From CAYVWB01 sp964455395 (GTDB lineage Bacteria; Desulfobacterota; Desulfovibrionia; Desulfovibrionales; Desulfovibrionaceae), in contig CAYVWB010000004.1 in NCBI GenBank assembly GCA_964455395.1, positions 40,005 to 104,004 of the forward strand: a stretch of DNA of 64,000 nt. The letters run 5' to 3'. Below are positions 1-8,386 of the stretch, in pieces (within the stretch, counting starts at the first letter, position 1; each line of letters opens with the position of its first letter). Both the position numbers and the translations under genes were made by a program. Under the pieces are notes generated by a model. It was not told the DNA's origin, did not search any database, and saw nothing but the letters and a program-made list of their open reading frames with translations.

Positions 1-120
1 CCCCTGGAGCAACGCCGGACCATGGACCACTTCTACGCGAGCACGCGCAGCATGCCGCAGGACATGCGCATCCTCTGGCGGGCGCTCTGGCGCAGGCTGG
101 CGCAAACGCTCTTCCGGTAA
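1..120 (+). CDS. C-terminal fragment of an unidentified protein, possibly a sugar transferase
   Basis: An open frame runs from the window edge to a TAA at 118-120 and gives the last 39 residues of a protein. The tail is basic and aromatic. The spacing Tyr-x4-Ser-x3-Asp-x2-Ile-Leu matches the C-terminal end of bacterial undecaprenyl-phosphate sugar transferases, but 39 residues are too few for a firm call. It lies 71 bp before hisB in the same direction. The start and most of the gene are outside the window. Confidence 0.4.
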   Translation, partial: PLEQRRTMDHFYASTRSMPQDMRILWRALWRRLAQTLFR

Positions 121-191
121 CGCCGCTGCGGCTGTTCTTTCCCCTTTCTCCGACGCTGGACCGCGGCTCGAAAAAAGGGCATAGCACCCCC

Positions 192-815
192 ATGACCAAT
201 TCGAGCACGTCCCCCACCCCACGCCGCGCCGTCGTGGAGCGCGCCACCAGCGAGACGACGATCCGCCTCGCGCTGAACCTGGATCCGGACCCGTCGCGAC
301 GGCCCGAGACCCGGGTGAAGACAGGCTTCGGCTTCGCAGACCACATGCTTACGCTCATGGCCTTCTGGGCCGGCATGGACCTGGAGCTTTCCTGCGAGGG
401 CGACCTGCACATCGACGCGCACCACACCCTGGAGGACGTGGGGCTCTGCCTGGGCAAAGGCCTGGAGGACGCCTTGGGCGACAAGCTCGGCGTGGCGCGG
501 GTCGGCTGGGCCCGCGTGCCCATGGACGAAGCCCTCTGCGATGTGGCGCTGGACCTCTCGGGCCGCGCCTATCTCGTCTATATGGAGGACGTCCCCTTGC
601 CGCCGGTCATCGCCGGCGAAGAGAAGGACATCTGGCGCGAATTCCTGAAAGCCATCGCTTCCTCCGCGCGGATGAATCTTCATGTGCGGGTTCTCTATGG
701 CCAGAACGGCCATCACCTGCTGGAATCCTGTTTCAAGGGCGTGGGCCTCGCCTTGCGCGCAGCCATGACGCCCACCCGCGCCGGATTGCTTTCCACCAAA
801 GGGAGCCTCGATTGA
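192..815 (+). CDS. hisB: imidazoleglycerol-phosphate dehydratase HisB
   Basis: Sixth step of histidine synthesis: dehydrates imidazole glycerol phosphate to imidazole acetol phosphate in the cytoplasm. The 207-residue protein is normal for a monofunctional HisB. Both metal-binding His-rich motifs of the internally duplicated fold are visible: DAHHTLEDVG in the first half and GHHLLES near the C-terminus, as are FADHM and the MDEALC segment. There is no fused phosphatase domain, unlike enterobacterial HisB. The stop codon overlaps the start of the following lipoprotein gene by one base, and hisA follows, so the three genes are probably co-transcribed. Confidence 0.97.
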   Translation: MTNSSTSPTPRRAVVERATSETTIRLALNLDPDPSRRPETRVKTGFGFADHMLTLMAFWAGMDLELSCEGDLHIDAHHTLEDVGLCLGKGLEDALGDKLGVARVGWARVPMDEALCDVALDLSGRAYLVYMEDVPLPPVIAGEEKDIWREFLKAIASSARMNLHVRVLYGQNGHHLLESCFKGVGLALRAAMTPTRAGLLSTKGSLD

Positions 816-1453
816 TGCGCCACACCACGTCCGTCCTCCTTTGCTGTCTGCTGGCGCTTGCGGTCCTCGCCGGCTGTGCGCAACGGCCACGCACTCCTGC
901 CGCCACCGTGGACCGCGCATTGAACCTCGCTGCGGGGCCCTTCAGTCAGGCCCTGGAGAACGACGACCTGATCCGCGGGGTGGTCCCTCCGGGCAGCGAG
1001 GATGTCTCCCCCGAAACGCTGCGTTTCCTGGACCGGACCCTGGACAACGCCCTGGCTTCCGAGTTCGGCGGCGCGGACACGCTGCGCCAATGCGCGCAGC
1101 AGGTAACGCCCAAACCCGCCGGCGAGCTGGGCCGCGCCCTGGACTACTGGGTGCGCGTGGGCGAATGCGCCGGCGTGGACTACGTGCTGGCGCCGTACGT
1201 GGCCTATTGGTCCTCGCGGGAGGGCGGGGAGTTGGGCTCGGTCAAACCGGCCAGCGTCACCATGGACTTTTTCCTGGTGGACGTGGAGCAGTTCAGCGTC
1301 ATCGACGCCTACCGCTTCGACGAAGCGCAGGCCGCTCTGGCGGAGGATCTGCTCTCTGTTGATAAATTCGTCAAGCGCGGTGGACGGTTCGTCACTGCGC
1401 GAGAACTGGCCGCCGAAGGCGTGGCCCAAGCCGTGAGGAAGCTCGGACTGTGA
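815..1453 (+). CDS. putative lipoprotein encoded between hisB and hisA
   Basis: I do not recognise a family. The ATG at 815 overlaps the hisB stop as TGATG; a TTG three bases earlier is an alternative start. The N-terminus is a lipoprotein signal, a hydrophobic stretch ending in VLAGC at about residue 20, so the mature protein of about 190 residues should be lipid-anchored. The remainder is soluble-looking with several Cys residues and no transmembrane segment. It overlaps hisA by 4 bases (GTGA). The placement implies co-expression with histidine genes, but nothing in the sequence suggests an enzymatic role in that pathway. Confidence 0.8.
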   Translation: MRHTTSVLLCCLLALAVLAGCAQRPRTPAATVDRALNLAAGPFSQALENDDLIRGVVPPGSEDVSPETLRFLDRTLDNALASEFGGADTLRQCAQQVTPKPAGELGRALDYWVRVGECAGVDYVLAPYVAYWSSREGGELGSVKPASVTMDFFLVDVEQFSVIDAYRFDEAQAALAEDLLSVDKFVKRGGRFVTARELAAEGVAQAVRKLGL

Positions 1454-2193
1454 TTCTTTTTCCCGCCGTGGACATCAAAGGCGGCCGCTGCGTGCGGCTG
1501 GAGCAAGGCAAGGCCGACAAGGTGACGGTGTTCGACGAAGACCCCACGGCGGCGGCGCGCCGCTGGGTGGAGCTGGGCAGCGAGTGGCTGCACGTCATCG
1601 ATCTGGACGGGGCCTTCGAGGGCAAACCCGTGAACCGGGAACTCATCCGCCGCATCTGCGCCGGGGAGGGCATGCCCCACGCGCCCAAGGTGCAACTGGG
1701 CGGGGGCGTGCGGGACCTGGCCACGGCCCAGGCTTACGTGGAGGCAGGCGTCACCCGGCTCATCATCGGCACCATGGCTTTGGAATCCCCCGAAACCTTC
1801 GCCGCCGTGTGCAAGGCGCTGCCGGGTCGAGTGGGCGTTTCCCTGGACGCGGTGGACGGCATGCTCAAGACGCGGGGCTGGGTGGCGGACTCCGGCCTCA
1901 CCGCGCTGGAGGTCGTCCCCCGCTTGGTGGAGGCCGGCGCAGCCTTCCTCATCTATACGGACATCGACCGCGACGGCATGCACAGCGGCGTGAACCTCGC
2001 AGCCATGGAGGCCCTGGTGGAGGCCTCGCCGCTGCCGGTGCTGGCCGCCGGGGGCGTCTCCACCTTGGCGGACGTGCAAGCTCTCCACCCGCTCCACCCC
2101 AAGGGCCTGCAAGGCGTCATCACCGGCCGCGCCATCTACGAGGGCACGCTGGACTTCACCGAAGCGACGCGCTGGCTCGCCGCCCAAGCCTGA
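1450..2193 (+). CDS. hisA: ProFAR isomerase HisA
   Basis: 1-(5-phosphoribosyl)-5-[(5-phosphoribosylamino)methylideneamino]imidazole-4-carboxamide isomerase, the Amadori rearrangement of histidine synthesis. The 247 residues form a single beta/alpha barrel of usual length. The first catalytic Asp sits in FPAVDIKGG near the N-terminus and the second in the VSLDAVDG strand; VQLGGGVRD and LAAGGV are phosphate-binding loops. The start is GTG at 1450, overlapping the stop of the upstream lipoprotein gene as GTGA, which argues for translational coupling. hisF and hisH are not in this window, so the his genes are dispersed. Confidence 0.97.
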   Translation: MILFPAVDIKGGRCVRLEQGKADKVTVFDEDPTAAARRWVELGSEWLHVIDLDGAFEGKPVNRELIRRICAGEGMPHAPKVQLGGGVRDLATAQAYVEAGVTRLIIGTMALESPETFAAVCKALPGRVGVSLDAVDGMLKTRGWVADSGLTALEVVPRLVEAGAAFLIYTDIDRDGMHSGVNLAAMEALVEASPLPVLAAGGVSTLADVQALHPLHPKGLQGVITGRAIYEGTLDFTEATRWLAAQA

Positions 2194-2441
2194 CGCCGAT
2201 TCCGATCCATAACCGGGTGTGCCGGTCCATGAGGCGCTCACGTAACGACTGCGCCTGTGCAGGGCGTCCGCCGCTTGCGCTCCTTGTTCCACTGCGACGC
2301 GCCCTCGTCTTGCAGACAAGGCTCCTCCACGCATCCGGTCTTCGTGTCGCGGCGTGGGGTGTTCTCCGTCGCGCCTTGCCCCATGGCCCGCGGCGCGGTA
2401 TAGTGGCTTGCGAATCCCTCCAGCCCCGAAGGAGCACCCCC

Positions 2442-3344
2442 GTGGCCCATCCGCTTTCGCCCTTGTCCCTGCTTTCCCCCGTCCCCCGAACATCCCGGAT
2501 ATCGCGAGGCCGTGGCCTTCCGCATCGGATCGTGTTCGTTGCATGCGTGCTGGCGTTTCTCGCGCTTTGCGGGTGTTCGGATTCACCGGATGAAGGCGCC
2601 CCCCTTGCGCCGGACGCCGGCGTCCTGCGGCGGCAGGTCCAGGCGGCCGAGCCCCGGCTCGGGCCGGCGCAGTGCCCCGTGCCCGCTTACGAGGGCGCGC
2701 CCATGGCGGAGTCCCTTACCGTGGCCGGCGTGGGCGCGCCGCCGGAGCGCAGCGTGGTGGACAACACGCTTTTCTCCTCGCGGGACCCGGCCATGGAGAT
2801 AGACGTGCGCGAGGTCCTGCCCTACGTGGGTGAAGCGCACATGCTGCGGCCTCTGGTGTTGCTCCCCGCGCCCATCGCCATTTCCAAGGACGCCTCCCGC
2901 AGCTTCGTGTTCGCGCAGCACGACCGTGGCGTGGTGGAACGCGCCGTGGTCTTCACCTTTCTGACAGCGCACAACCGGCCCTGCCTGCTCCCCGACGACC
3001 TGCGCTGGGTGGAGTCGCCCATCGAGACCGGGGTGTTCCGTCTGCCATCCGGGGACTTCGACTACGCCGTGGCCGCCTACGAGCAGCCCTTCGAGGCCCC
3101 TGTACGCGACCTGCTGCAAGCCCGGGGCCTCTCGGTGGCGGGGTGCTATATCGTGCAGGTGATGACGCGGCTCTTCACGCCGGACAGCCAGCTCTACATC
3201 TTTTATGTGGAGAACACGGACGTGGCCGCCGGCGAGACGTGCGCGACCTGGCGCACCTCCTTTGACGCGCTGGAGCCATCGCAACGCGCATTCGTCGCGG
3301 CGTTCTCCACCCACTTGGCGGACGTGCTGGAAGTCATCCGCTAG
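2442..3344 (+). CDS. putative lipoprotein, function unknown
   Basis: A 300-residue protein whose GTG start at 2442 is preceded by GGAG with 7-base spacing; a much longer upstream open frame is a shadow of hisA. A positively charged segment and a hydrophobic stretch end in a lipobox-like ALCGC at about residues 43-47, so I infer export and lipid anchoring, with an unusually long n-region. The mature part is rich in Pro, Val and acidic residues and has no motif I recognise. It lies 248 bp after hisA and converges with upp. Confidence 0.72.
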   Translation: MAHPLSPLSLLSPVPRTSRISRGRGLPHRIVFVACVLAFLALCGCSDSPDEGAPLAPDAGVLRRQVQAAEPRLGPAQCPVPAYEGAPMAESLTVAGVGAPPERSVVDNTLFSSRDPAMEIDVREVLPYVGEAHMLRPLVLLPAPIAISKDASRSFVFAQHDRGVVERAVVFTFLTAHNRPCLLPDDLRWVESPIETGVFRLPSGDFDYAVAAYEQPFEAPVRDLLQARGLSVAGCYIVQVMTRLFTPDSQLYIFYVENTDVAAGETCATWRTSFDALEPSQRAFVAAFSTHLADVLEVIR

Positions 3345-3433
3345 AGGTGTGGGGCCGCCCCGGCACACTCATACCGCTCGCGCGCAGCCGTCAGAGCCAT
3401 GGACGTGGGTGACGCAGCACAGACGGGCTGGAG

Positions 3434-4060
3434 TCACTTGGTCCCGAAGATCTTGTCGCCGGCGTCGCCCAAACCCGGAAGGATGTAGCCCTTGTCGTTG
3501 AGACGTTCGTCCAGGGCCGCCAGGTAGACGTCCACATCAGGATGCGCCGTTGTCACGCGCTCCACGCCCTCTGGAGCGCCCACGATGAAAATGCCTTTGA
3601 TGTCCCGACACCCCGCTTCCTTCAGGAGCTCGATGGTGGTGATGAGCGTGCCCCCCGTCGCCAGCATGGGGTCCAGAATGAGCGCCGTGCGTTCATCCAT
3701 GTGGCTGGCGAGTTTGACGTAATAGCGCACGGGCTCCAGCGTCTCCTCGTTGCGGAAGATGCCCACCACGCTCACTTTCGCGCCGGGCGTCATGTCCAGC
3801 ACGCCATCCAGCATGCCCAGACCCGCGCGGAGGATGGGGACCACCGTGACTTTTTTGCCCTTGATCTCCTCCACCTGCACAGGGCCGGCCCAGCCTTCGA
3901 TGGTCTTCGTCTCGGTTGCGAGCCCCTTGGTCGCCTCGTACACCAACATGCGCGCCACCTCGTTGGCCACGGCGCGGAAGTTCTTGGTGGAGATGTCGTG
4001 ACGCCGCAGAACGCCAAGCTTGTGCCGCACCAGCGGATGATCCACCACATGAACCGCCAT
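3434..4060 (-). CDS. upp: uracil phosphoribosyltransferase
   Basis: Salvage enzyme that makes UMP from uracil and PRPP. The 208 residues are the family's standard length. The PRPP-binding loop DPMLATGGT is intact and is followed by the typical GIFIVGAPEGVE stretch; the C-terminus carries the GDAGDKIFGT uracil-site segment. I chose the ATG at 4060 over an upstream in-frame ATG because an AGGAG stands just before it and the homologous N-terminus begins there (VHVVDHPLVRHK). It is a single gene, divergent from rluD-coaE and convergent with the lipoprotein gene. Confidence 0.97.
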   Translation of the reverse strand: MAVHVVDHPLVRHKLGVLRRHDISTKNFRAVANEVARMLVYEATKGLATETKTIEGWAGPVQVEEIKGKKVTVVPILRAGLGMLDGVLDMTPGAKVSVVGIFRNEETLEPVRYYVKLASHMDERTALILDPMLATGGTLITTIELLKEAGCRDIKGIFIVGAPEGVERVTTAHPDVDVYLAALDERLNDKGYILPGLGDAGDKIFGTK

Positions 4061-4072
4061 GAGGTCGCTCCT

Positions 4073-4101
4073 TTGTCTTGAGGGTGCAATGGTGCTATGG
4101 T
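4073..4101 (+). promoter_or_regulatory. candidate sigma-70 promoter for the rluD-coaE fusion gene
   Basis: TTGTCT and TATGGT are separated by 17 bp in the divergent gap between upp and the fusion gene. Each hexamer matches the consensus at four positions. This is a visual match only. Confidence 0.3.
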
Positions 4102-4267
4102 CGGTGCTCCGAGACCGACGCCGCGCCGTCTTAGTAAAGGCGGAACACACGGCGGGTCAAGGCCGCGTCGGAGCGAACGTGGCGACTTCGCCGCTTCGCA
4201 CGCGCTCCTGACGGGTTTCTTGATGCGCATCACCCCTTACCCGAGACGCTCCGACGTCCACACCGCC

Positions 4268-6043
4268 ATGCACGACCCCTCCACCACACCGCCAGCCGCC
4301 ATTTCCTCCGAGGACGCTTGCGAGTTCATCGCAACGCGCCACGGTCGGCTGGACACCCTGCTGACCATGGCGCTCGGCGAGCGAGGCCTCTCCCGTGAAC
4401 GGGTGAAGTCGCTCATCCGGGAAGGTCATGTGCTGGTGGGAGGCGTTCCCGAGACACGGCCCAGCGCCAAACTGCTCGGCGGCGAACGCATCACCCTCGC
4501 CTCGGGGGAAGACTTCTTTCGCGCGCAGACGCCGAGCCTGGAGCCCATCCCGGGGCCATTGCACATCCTCCATGAAGACGCGCATCTCGTAGTGCTGGAC
4601 AAACCCGCCGGCCTGACCGTGCACCCCGCGCCCTCCTGCCGGGAGCCGACCTTGGCGCATCGGCTGGCGGCGCGGTATCCGGAGCTTGTCACCCACCCCC
4701 CCGGCGCGCCGGAACGTCCCGGCGTGGTTCATCGGTTGGACAAGGACACCAGCGGCCTGCTGGTCGCGGCGCGCACGGAGCCCACACGACTGGCCCTCGC
4801 CCAGGATTTTGCGGCGCGGCGCGTACGCAAGGAATACCTCGCCCTGGTGGTCGGCGTCCCGGATCCTCCTGCAGGCGCCGTGGACGCGCCCTTGGGCAGA
4901 CACCCCGCCATCAAGGTGAAAATGGCCGTCATGCCCAAAGGAGGACGACCGGCGCAGACCGACTACCGCACCCTCTGGGCGGACCCCGCGGGCCGGTTCA
5001 GCCTGCTGGCGGTGCGCATCCACAGCGGCCGCACGCACCAGATCCGCGTGCATCTGCAGCACCTCGGCCACCCCATCCTGGGTGATCCACTCTATGCGGA
5101 ACCCATGGGCGAGGCCGTACGACAGCTGCTCGCGCGACTGCCCGACACTTTGCGGCCCCGCGGTCAGATGCTCCACGCGCAACGGCTCGCGTTCCGTCAC
5201 CCCGCAACGGGCGAAGCGCTCGCCTTCGTGACGCCGCCGCCCATCGCCATGCGTCGGCTGCCCCTGCTGCTTTCCCGGGGACTGCAGCGGGTGGTGGTCA
5301 CGGGTGCGGCCGGCTCCGGCAAGACCACCGTGGCCCGCGCGCTGGCTGCACGACTCGGCGCGCCCTGCTTCAGCGCGGATGAAGCCGTGGCGACGCTCTA
5401 CCAGCCCGGGGGCGAAGGGTTCGACTTCCTGCGACAACGCTTCGGCGAACGCTTCATGACCATGGACGACGCCGGCGCGGAAACGGTGCGCCGCCGCGCG
5501 CTTTTCAAGGCCATGCGGGATGACCCCGCCCTGCGCCGAGAGGTGGAAGCCTTTCTCCATCCGCTGGTGCTGCACCGCCTGGAGCGCTTCTGGCGAGAGC
5601 AGACGGCCAGGGAAGACGCCCCCCGCGCGGCCGTGGCGGAGATCCCGCTCTTTCATGAAGCGGCCGCCCGGGATTCCGGACGCGGGCCGGACCGGGAAGA
5701 CGTCTGGCGGGAGTGCGCGGACGTGGTCGTGGGCGTGTACTGTCCCGAAGCGACGCGACGCGCCCGGCTGCAGGCGCGGGGGTGGGACGAGGCCACCGCC
5801 GCCGCCATCGACGCCTGGCAGTGGCCCCAAGCGGACAAGCTGCGCGCCAGCGGCCTGGTGTGCAACAACGCCGGGAACCTGGACGCTCTGGACGCGGCCG
5901 TCACGTCCCTCGCCGAAGCGCTGCGTTTCCTTCGCCGGGAAGCCGTCCGCCGTCTGTGTCACGAACTTTCAGCCAGCATGCGCGCCTCCGAGGTCCCGAC
6001 GCACGGCGTCGCGCCGCCTCCACACCGCAAGGAGCGACCATGA
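4268..6043 (+). CDS. fused RluD-type pseudouridine synthase and dephospho-CoA kinase
   Basis: Two enzymes lie in one 591-residue chain. Residues about 20-80 are an S4 RNA-binding domain. Residues about 95-320 are an RluA/RluD pseudouridine synthase with the catalytic Asp158 in HRLDKDTSG and the RTHQIRVH motif. From about residue 340 to the end is a CoaE-like P-loop kinase with Walker A GAAGSGKTT; CoaE phosphorylates dephospho-CoA in the last step of CoA synthesis. I recall this fusion from Desulfovibrio genomes. The start is uncertain: ATG at 4223 is also in frame, but the homologous region begins well after both. The stop overlaps the rhomboid start as ATGA. Confidence 0.88.
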   Translation: MHDPSTTPPAAISSEDACEFIATRHGRLDTLLTMALGERGLSRERVKSLIREGHVLVGGVPETRPSAKLLGGERITLASGEDFFRAQTPSLEPIPGPLHILHEDAHLVVLDKPAGLTVHPAPSCREPTLAHRLAARYPELVTHPPGAPERPGVVHRLDKDTSGLLVAARTEPTRLALAQDFAARRVRKEYLALVVGVPDPPAGAVDAPLGRHPAIKVKMAVMPKGGRPAQTDYRTLWADPAGRFSLLAVRIHSGRTHQIRVHLQHLGHPILGDPLYAEPMGEAVRQLLARLPDTLRPRGQMLHAQRLAFRHPATGEALAFVTPPPIAMRRLPLLLSRGLQRVVVTGAAGSGKTTVARALAARLGAPCFSADEAVATLYQPGGEGFDFLRQRFGERFMTMDDAGAETVRRRALFKAMRDDPALRREVEAFLHPLVLHRLERFWREQTAREDAPRAAVAEIPLFHEAAARDSGRGPDREDVWRECADVVVGVYCPEATRRARLQARGWDEATAAAIDAWQWPQADKLRASGLVCNNAGNLDALDAAVTSLAEALRFLRREAVRRLCHELSASMRASEVPTHGVAPPPHRKERP

Positions 6044-6774
6044 TTCCCATCCGCGACTCCATCCCCCGTATCCACACGCCTTGGATGGTCTACACGATAA
6101 TCGGCGTCAACGCGGTGGTGTTCCTGCTGATGCTCGCCTTGAGTCAGCGCGAGGCGGCGGAATTCATCCACCTGTGGGGGGTGGCTCCAGCGCGTTTCAT
6201 CCAGCCGGAAGGCACCATCTGGGAGCAGCACCCCGGCTCCGTGTGGAACTTCATCACATACATGTTCCTTCATGGCGGGTTCATGCATTTCCTCATCAAC
6301 ATGTGGTCCATGTGGATATTTGCTGACAACATCGAGGACGTGATGGGCCCGTGGCGGTTCCTGATTTTCTACATCACCTGTGGACTGTGCGCGCTTTTCC
6401 TGCACATGCTCTTCAACACGAGCTCCAATACGCCCATCATCGGCGCTTCCGGAGCCATCGCAGGAGTCATGGGCGCCTACTTCGTGCTCTACCCGCATTC
6501 CAAGGTCTTCACTCTCATCCCCATATTCTTCATTCCGTATTTCCTGGATCTCCCCGCGGCCTTGTACCTCGGTTTGTGGTTCTTTCTGCAGCTCTTCTCC
6601 GGCATCAGCTCCATCGGCGCGGGGGAAAGCGGCGGCATCGCCTGGTGGGCGCATGCCGGCGGCTTCATCGCCGGGGTGGCGCTTTTGCCGTTCTTCCGCC
6701 AGAATAAGCGGTGTTATTTCTGCTACAACGCCCGCGGTCGTCGCGTCGGCGTGGCGCGCTGGGAAAACCATTGA
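6040..6774 (+). CDS. rhomboid family intramembrane serine protease
   Basis: A 244-residue polytopic membrane protein with about six hydrophobic segments. The catalytic Ser137 lies in GASG and the general-base His205 in AWWAHAGG; the HGGFMHFLINM segment supplies the conserved helix-2 residues. Rhomboids cleave single-span substrates within the membrane; the substrate here is unknown. A short basic C-terminal tail contains Cys225-x2-Cys228, which is not part of the core fold. The ATG at 6040 has GGAG 6 bases upstream and overlaps the stop of the fusion gene, so the two are probably co-transcribed. Confidence 0.93.
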   Translation: MIPIRDSIPRIHTPWMVYTIIGVNAVVFLLMLALSQREAAEFIHLWGVAPARFIQPEGTIWEQHPGSVWNFITYMFLHGGFMHFLINMWSMWIFADNIEDVMGPWRFLIFYITCGLCALFLHMLFNTSSNTPIIGASGAIAGVMGAYFVLYPHSKVFTLIPIFFIPYFLDLPAALYLGLWFFLQLFSGISSIGAGESGGIAWWAHAGGFIAGVALLPFFRQNKRCYFCYNARGRRVGVARWENH

Positions 6775-6856
6775 AGCGCCACGCCGTTCGGCAAGCTTGC
6801 AAGGCGTCGCGGCATTGACTATGCCTGATCTTCCAAACGATTTCCGGAGCATCCTC

Positions 6857-8047
6857 ATGATCACCCCTCACACAGTCCCCCTCTGCCTGACGGCGCTTTT
6901 CACCTGCCTCCTCATCCTTGCCGGGTGCGGGTCGCGCAGCAGCAATCTGGACCTCGTGTTCGTGGAAGAGGTGGAGCCCGGCGTCCAGCAGGTGACGCCT
7001 GTGGCGGAAAACGACACCTTCGAGCTGGAATCCGACGAACCGTGGCGGCGCGTCTACGACGACCAGACCCAGGACTGGTACCCCGCCATGCAGAACGATG
7101 CAGGCGAGTGGGTGCTGACGTCCGAAGGCGAAGCCCTGCGCCAACAGCGCATGGAAGAACTGCAGCGCCGCGAAGCCACCATGGAAAGCCTGGGCGATTG
7201 GCGCGCGGACATGACGGACGTGCCCATGCGCTCCGGCGCGCTCGCCGCCAAGGAAACCCCCGGCCACGAAGCCAAACCCGACCGCCGACTCGCCTTGCCG
7301 GAGCCCTCGGCGTCCGACGCCGCAGCCGCCGCCCCGGCGCCGACCCCGAACGCGGACACCATGGATGCTGTGGACACGGCGGACATGGTCTACACGGCGG
7401 ATGCCCAGGAGTCGGTGGACGCAGCAATCCCTGCCGTGGAGCCCCCCGCCGAAGCCGCCACGGACCCCACGCCCACCTTGGCGCCCGACGAAGCGGAAGC
7501 CATCGCCGCCCCTGACGTCGAAACCACAACGCCCGTGGAGCCCCTGGACACAGTCCAGCCCATGGACACCGTCGCGACCACCACAGCCGCCCCGGCAGAA
7601 ACTGTCGCGCCAGCAGCGCCGGCCGCCCCGATGGTTGAACCTGCCGCCGAAGCGCTTCCGGAGCCCACCGTCACCACCGATATCGAACCCACCCGGCCCG
7701 CCACGACCCCGGAGACTGCGGAGACGACGGAACGCGGGCCCAAGGCCGGCATGGAAGATGGCATGCAGACCGCCGGAGCCATCGCGCCGCCGGACTCCAT
7801 GGCCCCAGCCGCCACGCCTGTGGGCGATGTGACCATCGAAGCGGTGGCGCCCACGTGGGTCGTCATCAGCGTGGACGAAGGCGCGCGCCACGACCTCTTC
7901 CTGCAGAGCGGCCAAGTGGTGGAAATGCCCTACGCCCGCGGCGTGGCGCTGAAGGTGGGGAACACCCAGGCCGTCCGCGTGATGGTCAACGGCGCCTACC
8001 GGCCGCTGGAGGACGCCTCGCACGGAGGGGTCATCCACCTGCCGTAG
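6857..8047 (+). CDS. lipoprotein with low-complexity linker and RodZ-like C-terminal domain
   Basis: A 396-residue protein. The ATG at 6857 follows GGAG with 7-base spacing and opens a lipoprotein signal ending in ILAGC. Residues about 30-110 are a charged domain, about 110-310 a Pro/Ala/Thr/Glu-rich low-complexity linker, and the last 75 or so residues resemble the beta-strand-rich DUF4115 domain at the C-terminus of RodZ (the WVVISVDEG strand, then LFLQSGQ and LKVGN). The pattern suggests a lipid-anchored protein spanning the periplasm with a C-terminal interaction domain. No RodZ helix-turn-helix is present. It lies 82 bp after the rhomboid gene and could be a substrate, which is speculation. 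Confidence 0.75.
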   Translation: MITPHTVPLCLTALFTCLLILAGCGSRSSNLDLVFVEEVEPGVQQVTPVAENDTFELESDEPWRRVYDDQTQDWYPAMQNDAGEWVLTSEGEALRQQRMEELQRREATMESLGDWRADMTDVPMRSGALAAKETPGHEAKPDRRLALPEPSASDAAAAAPAPTPNADTMDAVDTADMVYTADAQESVDAAIPAVEPPAEAATDPTPTLAPDEAEAIAAPDVETTTPVEPLDTVQPMDTVATTTAAPAETVAPAAPAAPMVEPAAEALPEPTVTTDIEPTRPATTPETAETTERGPKAGMEDGMQTAGAIAPPDSMAPAATPVGDVTIEAVAPTWVVISVDEGARHDLFLQSGQVVEMPYARGVALKVGNTQAVRVMVNGAYRPLEDASHGGVIHLP

Positions 8048-8102
8048 CGCGTTCGCCGCACCCCGCATCCACCCGCTCCAACCACACGGGAGTCAGCCTG
8101 TC

Positions 8103-8372
8103 ATGTCCACCAGGAAAGGGCGCACCTGCATCTCCACATACCAGGACTGGTGCAAGGGCTGCGGCTTGTGCGTGGCCTTCTGTCCCACCAACGTCTTCGA
8201 ACTCGGCCCTGCCGGCAAGGTGCAGGTGGCGCGCGAAGAGGACTGCGTGAACTGCGGCTTCTGCGAGCTGCACTGCCCGGACTTCGCCATCGTCGTCCAA
8301 CCCAAGGACGAATTCGGCAGATGCGCCGCCCCGGAGGCCGCCCAGCAGCTCCATGAGCAGATGAAAGGGTGA
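8103..8372 (+). CDS. korD: 2-oxoglutarate:ferredoxin oxidoreductase delta subunit (2x[4Fe-4S] ferredoxin)
   Basis: An 89-residue ferredoxin-like subunit with two complete Cys-x2-Cys-x2-Cys-x3-Cys-Pro motifs (CKGCGLCVAFCP and CVNCGFCELHCP). It passes electrons from the thiamine-bound intermediate of the KorAB core to free ferredoxin. GGGAG precedes the ATG. It is the first of four adjacent kor genes. The 2-oxoglutarate specificity is inferred from overall resemblance and gene order (DABC); a related 2-oxoacid such as a branched-chain one cannot be excluded. Confidence 0.9.
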   Translation: MSTRKGRTCISTYQDWCKGCGLCVAFCPTNVFELGPAGKVQVAREEDCVNCGFCELHCPDFAIVVQPKDEFGRCAAPEAAQQLHEQMKG

Positions 8373-8386
8373 GGAGGAAGGCGCGC

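Noticed and set aside
3347..3368. Hairpin between the lipoprotein gene and upp as a terminator
   Set aside because: The stem is imperfect with a bulge and there is no T-run on either strand.
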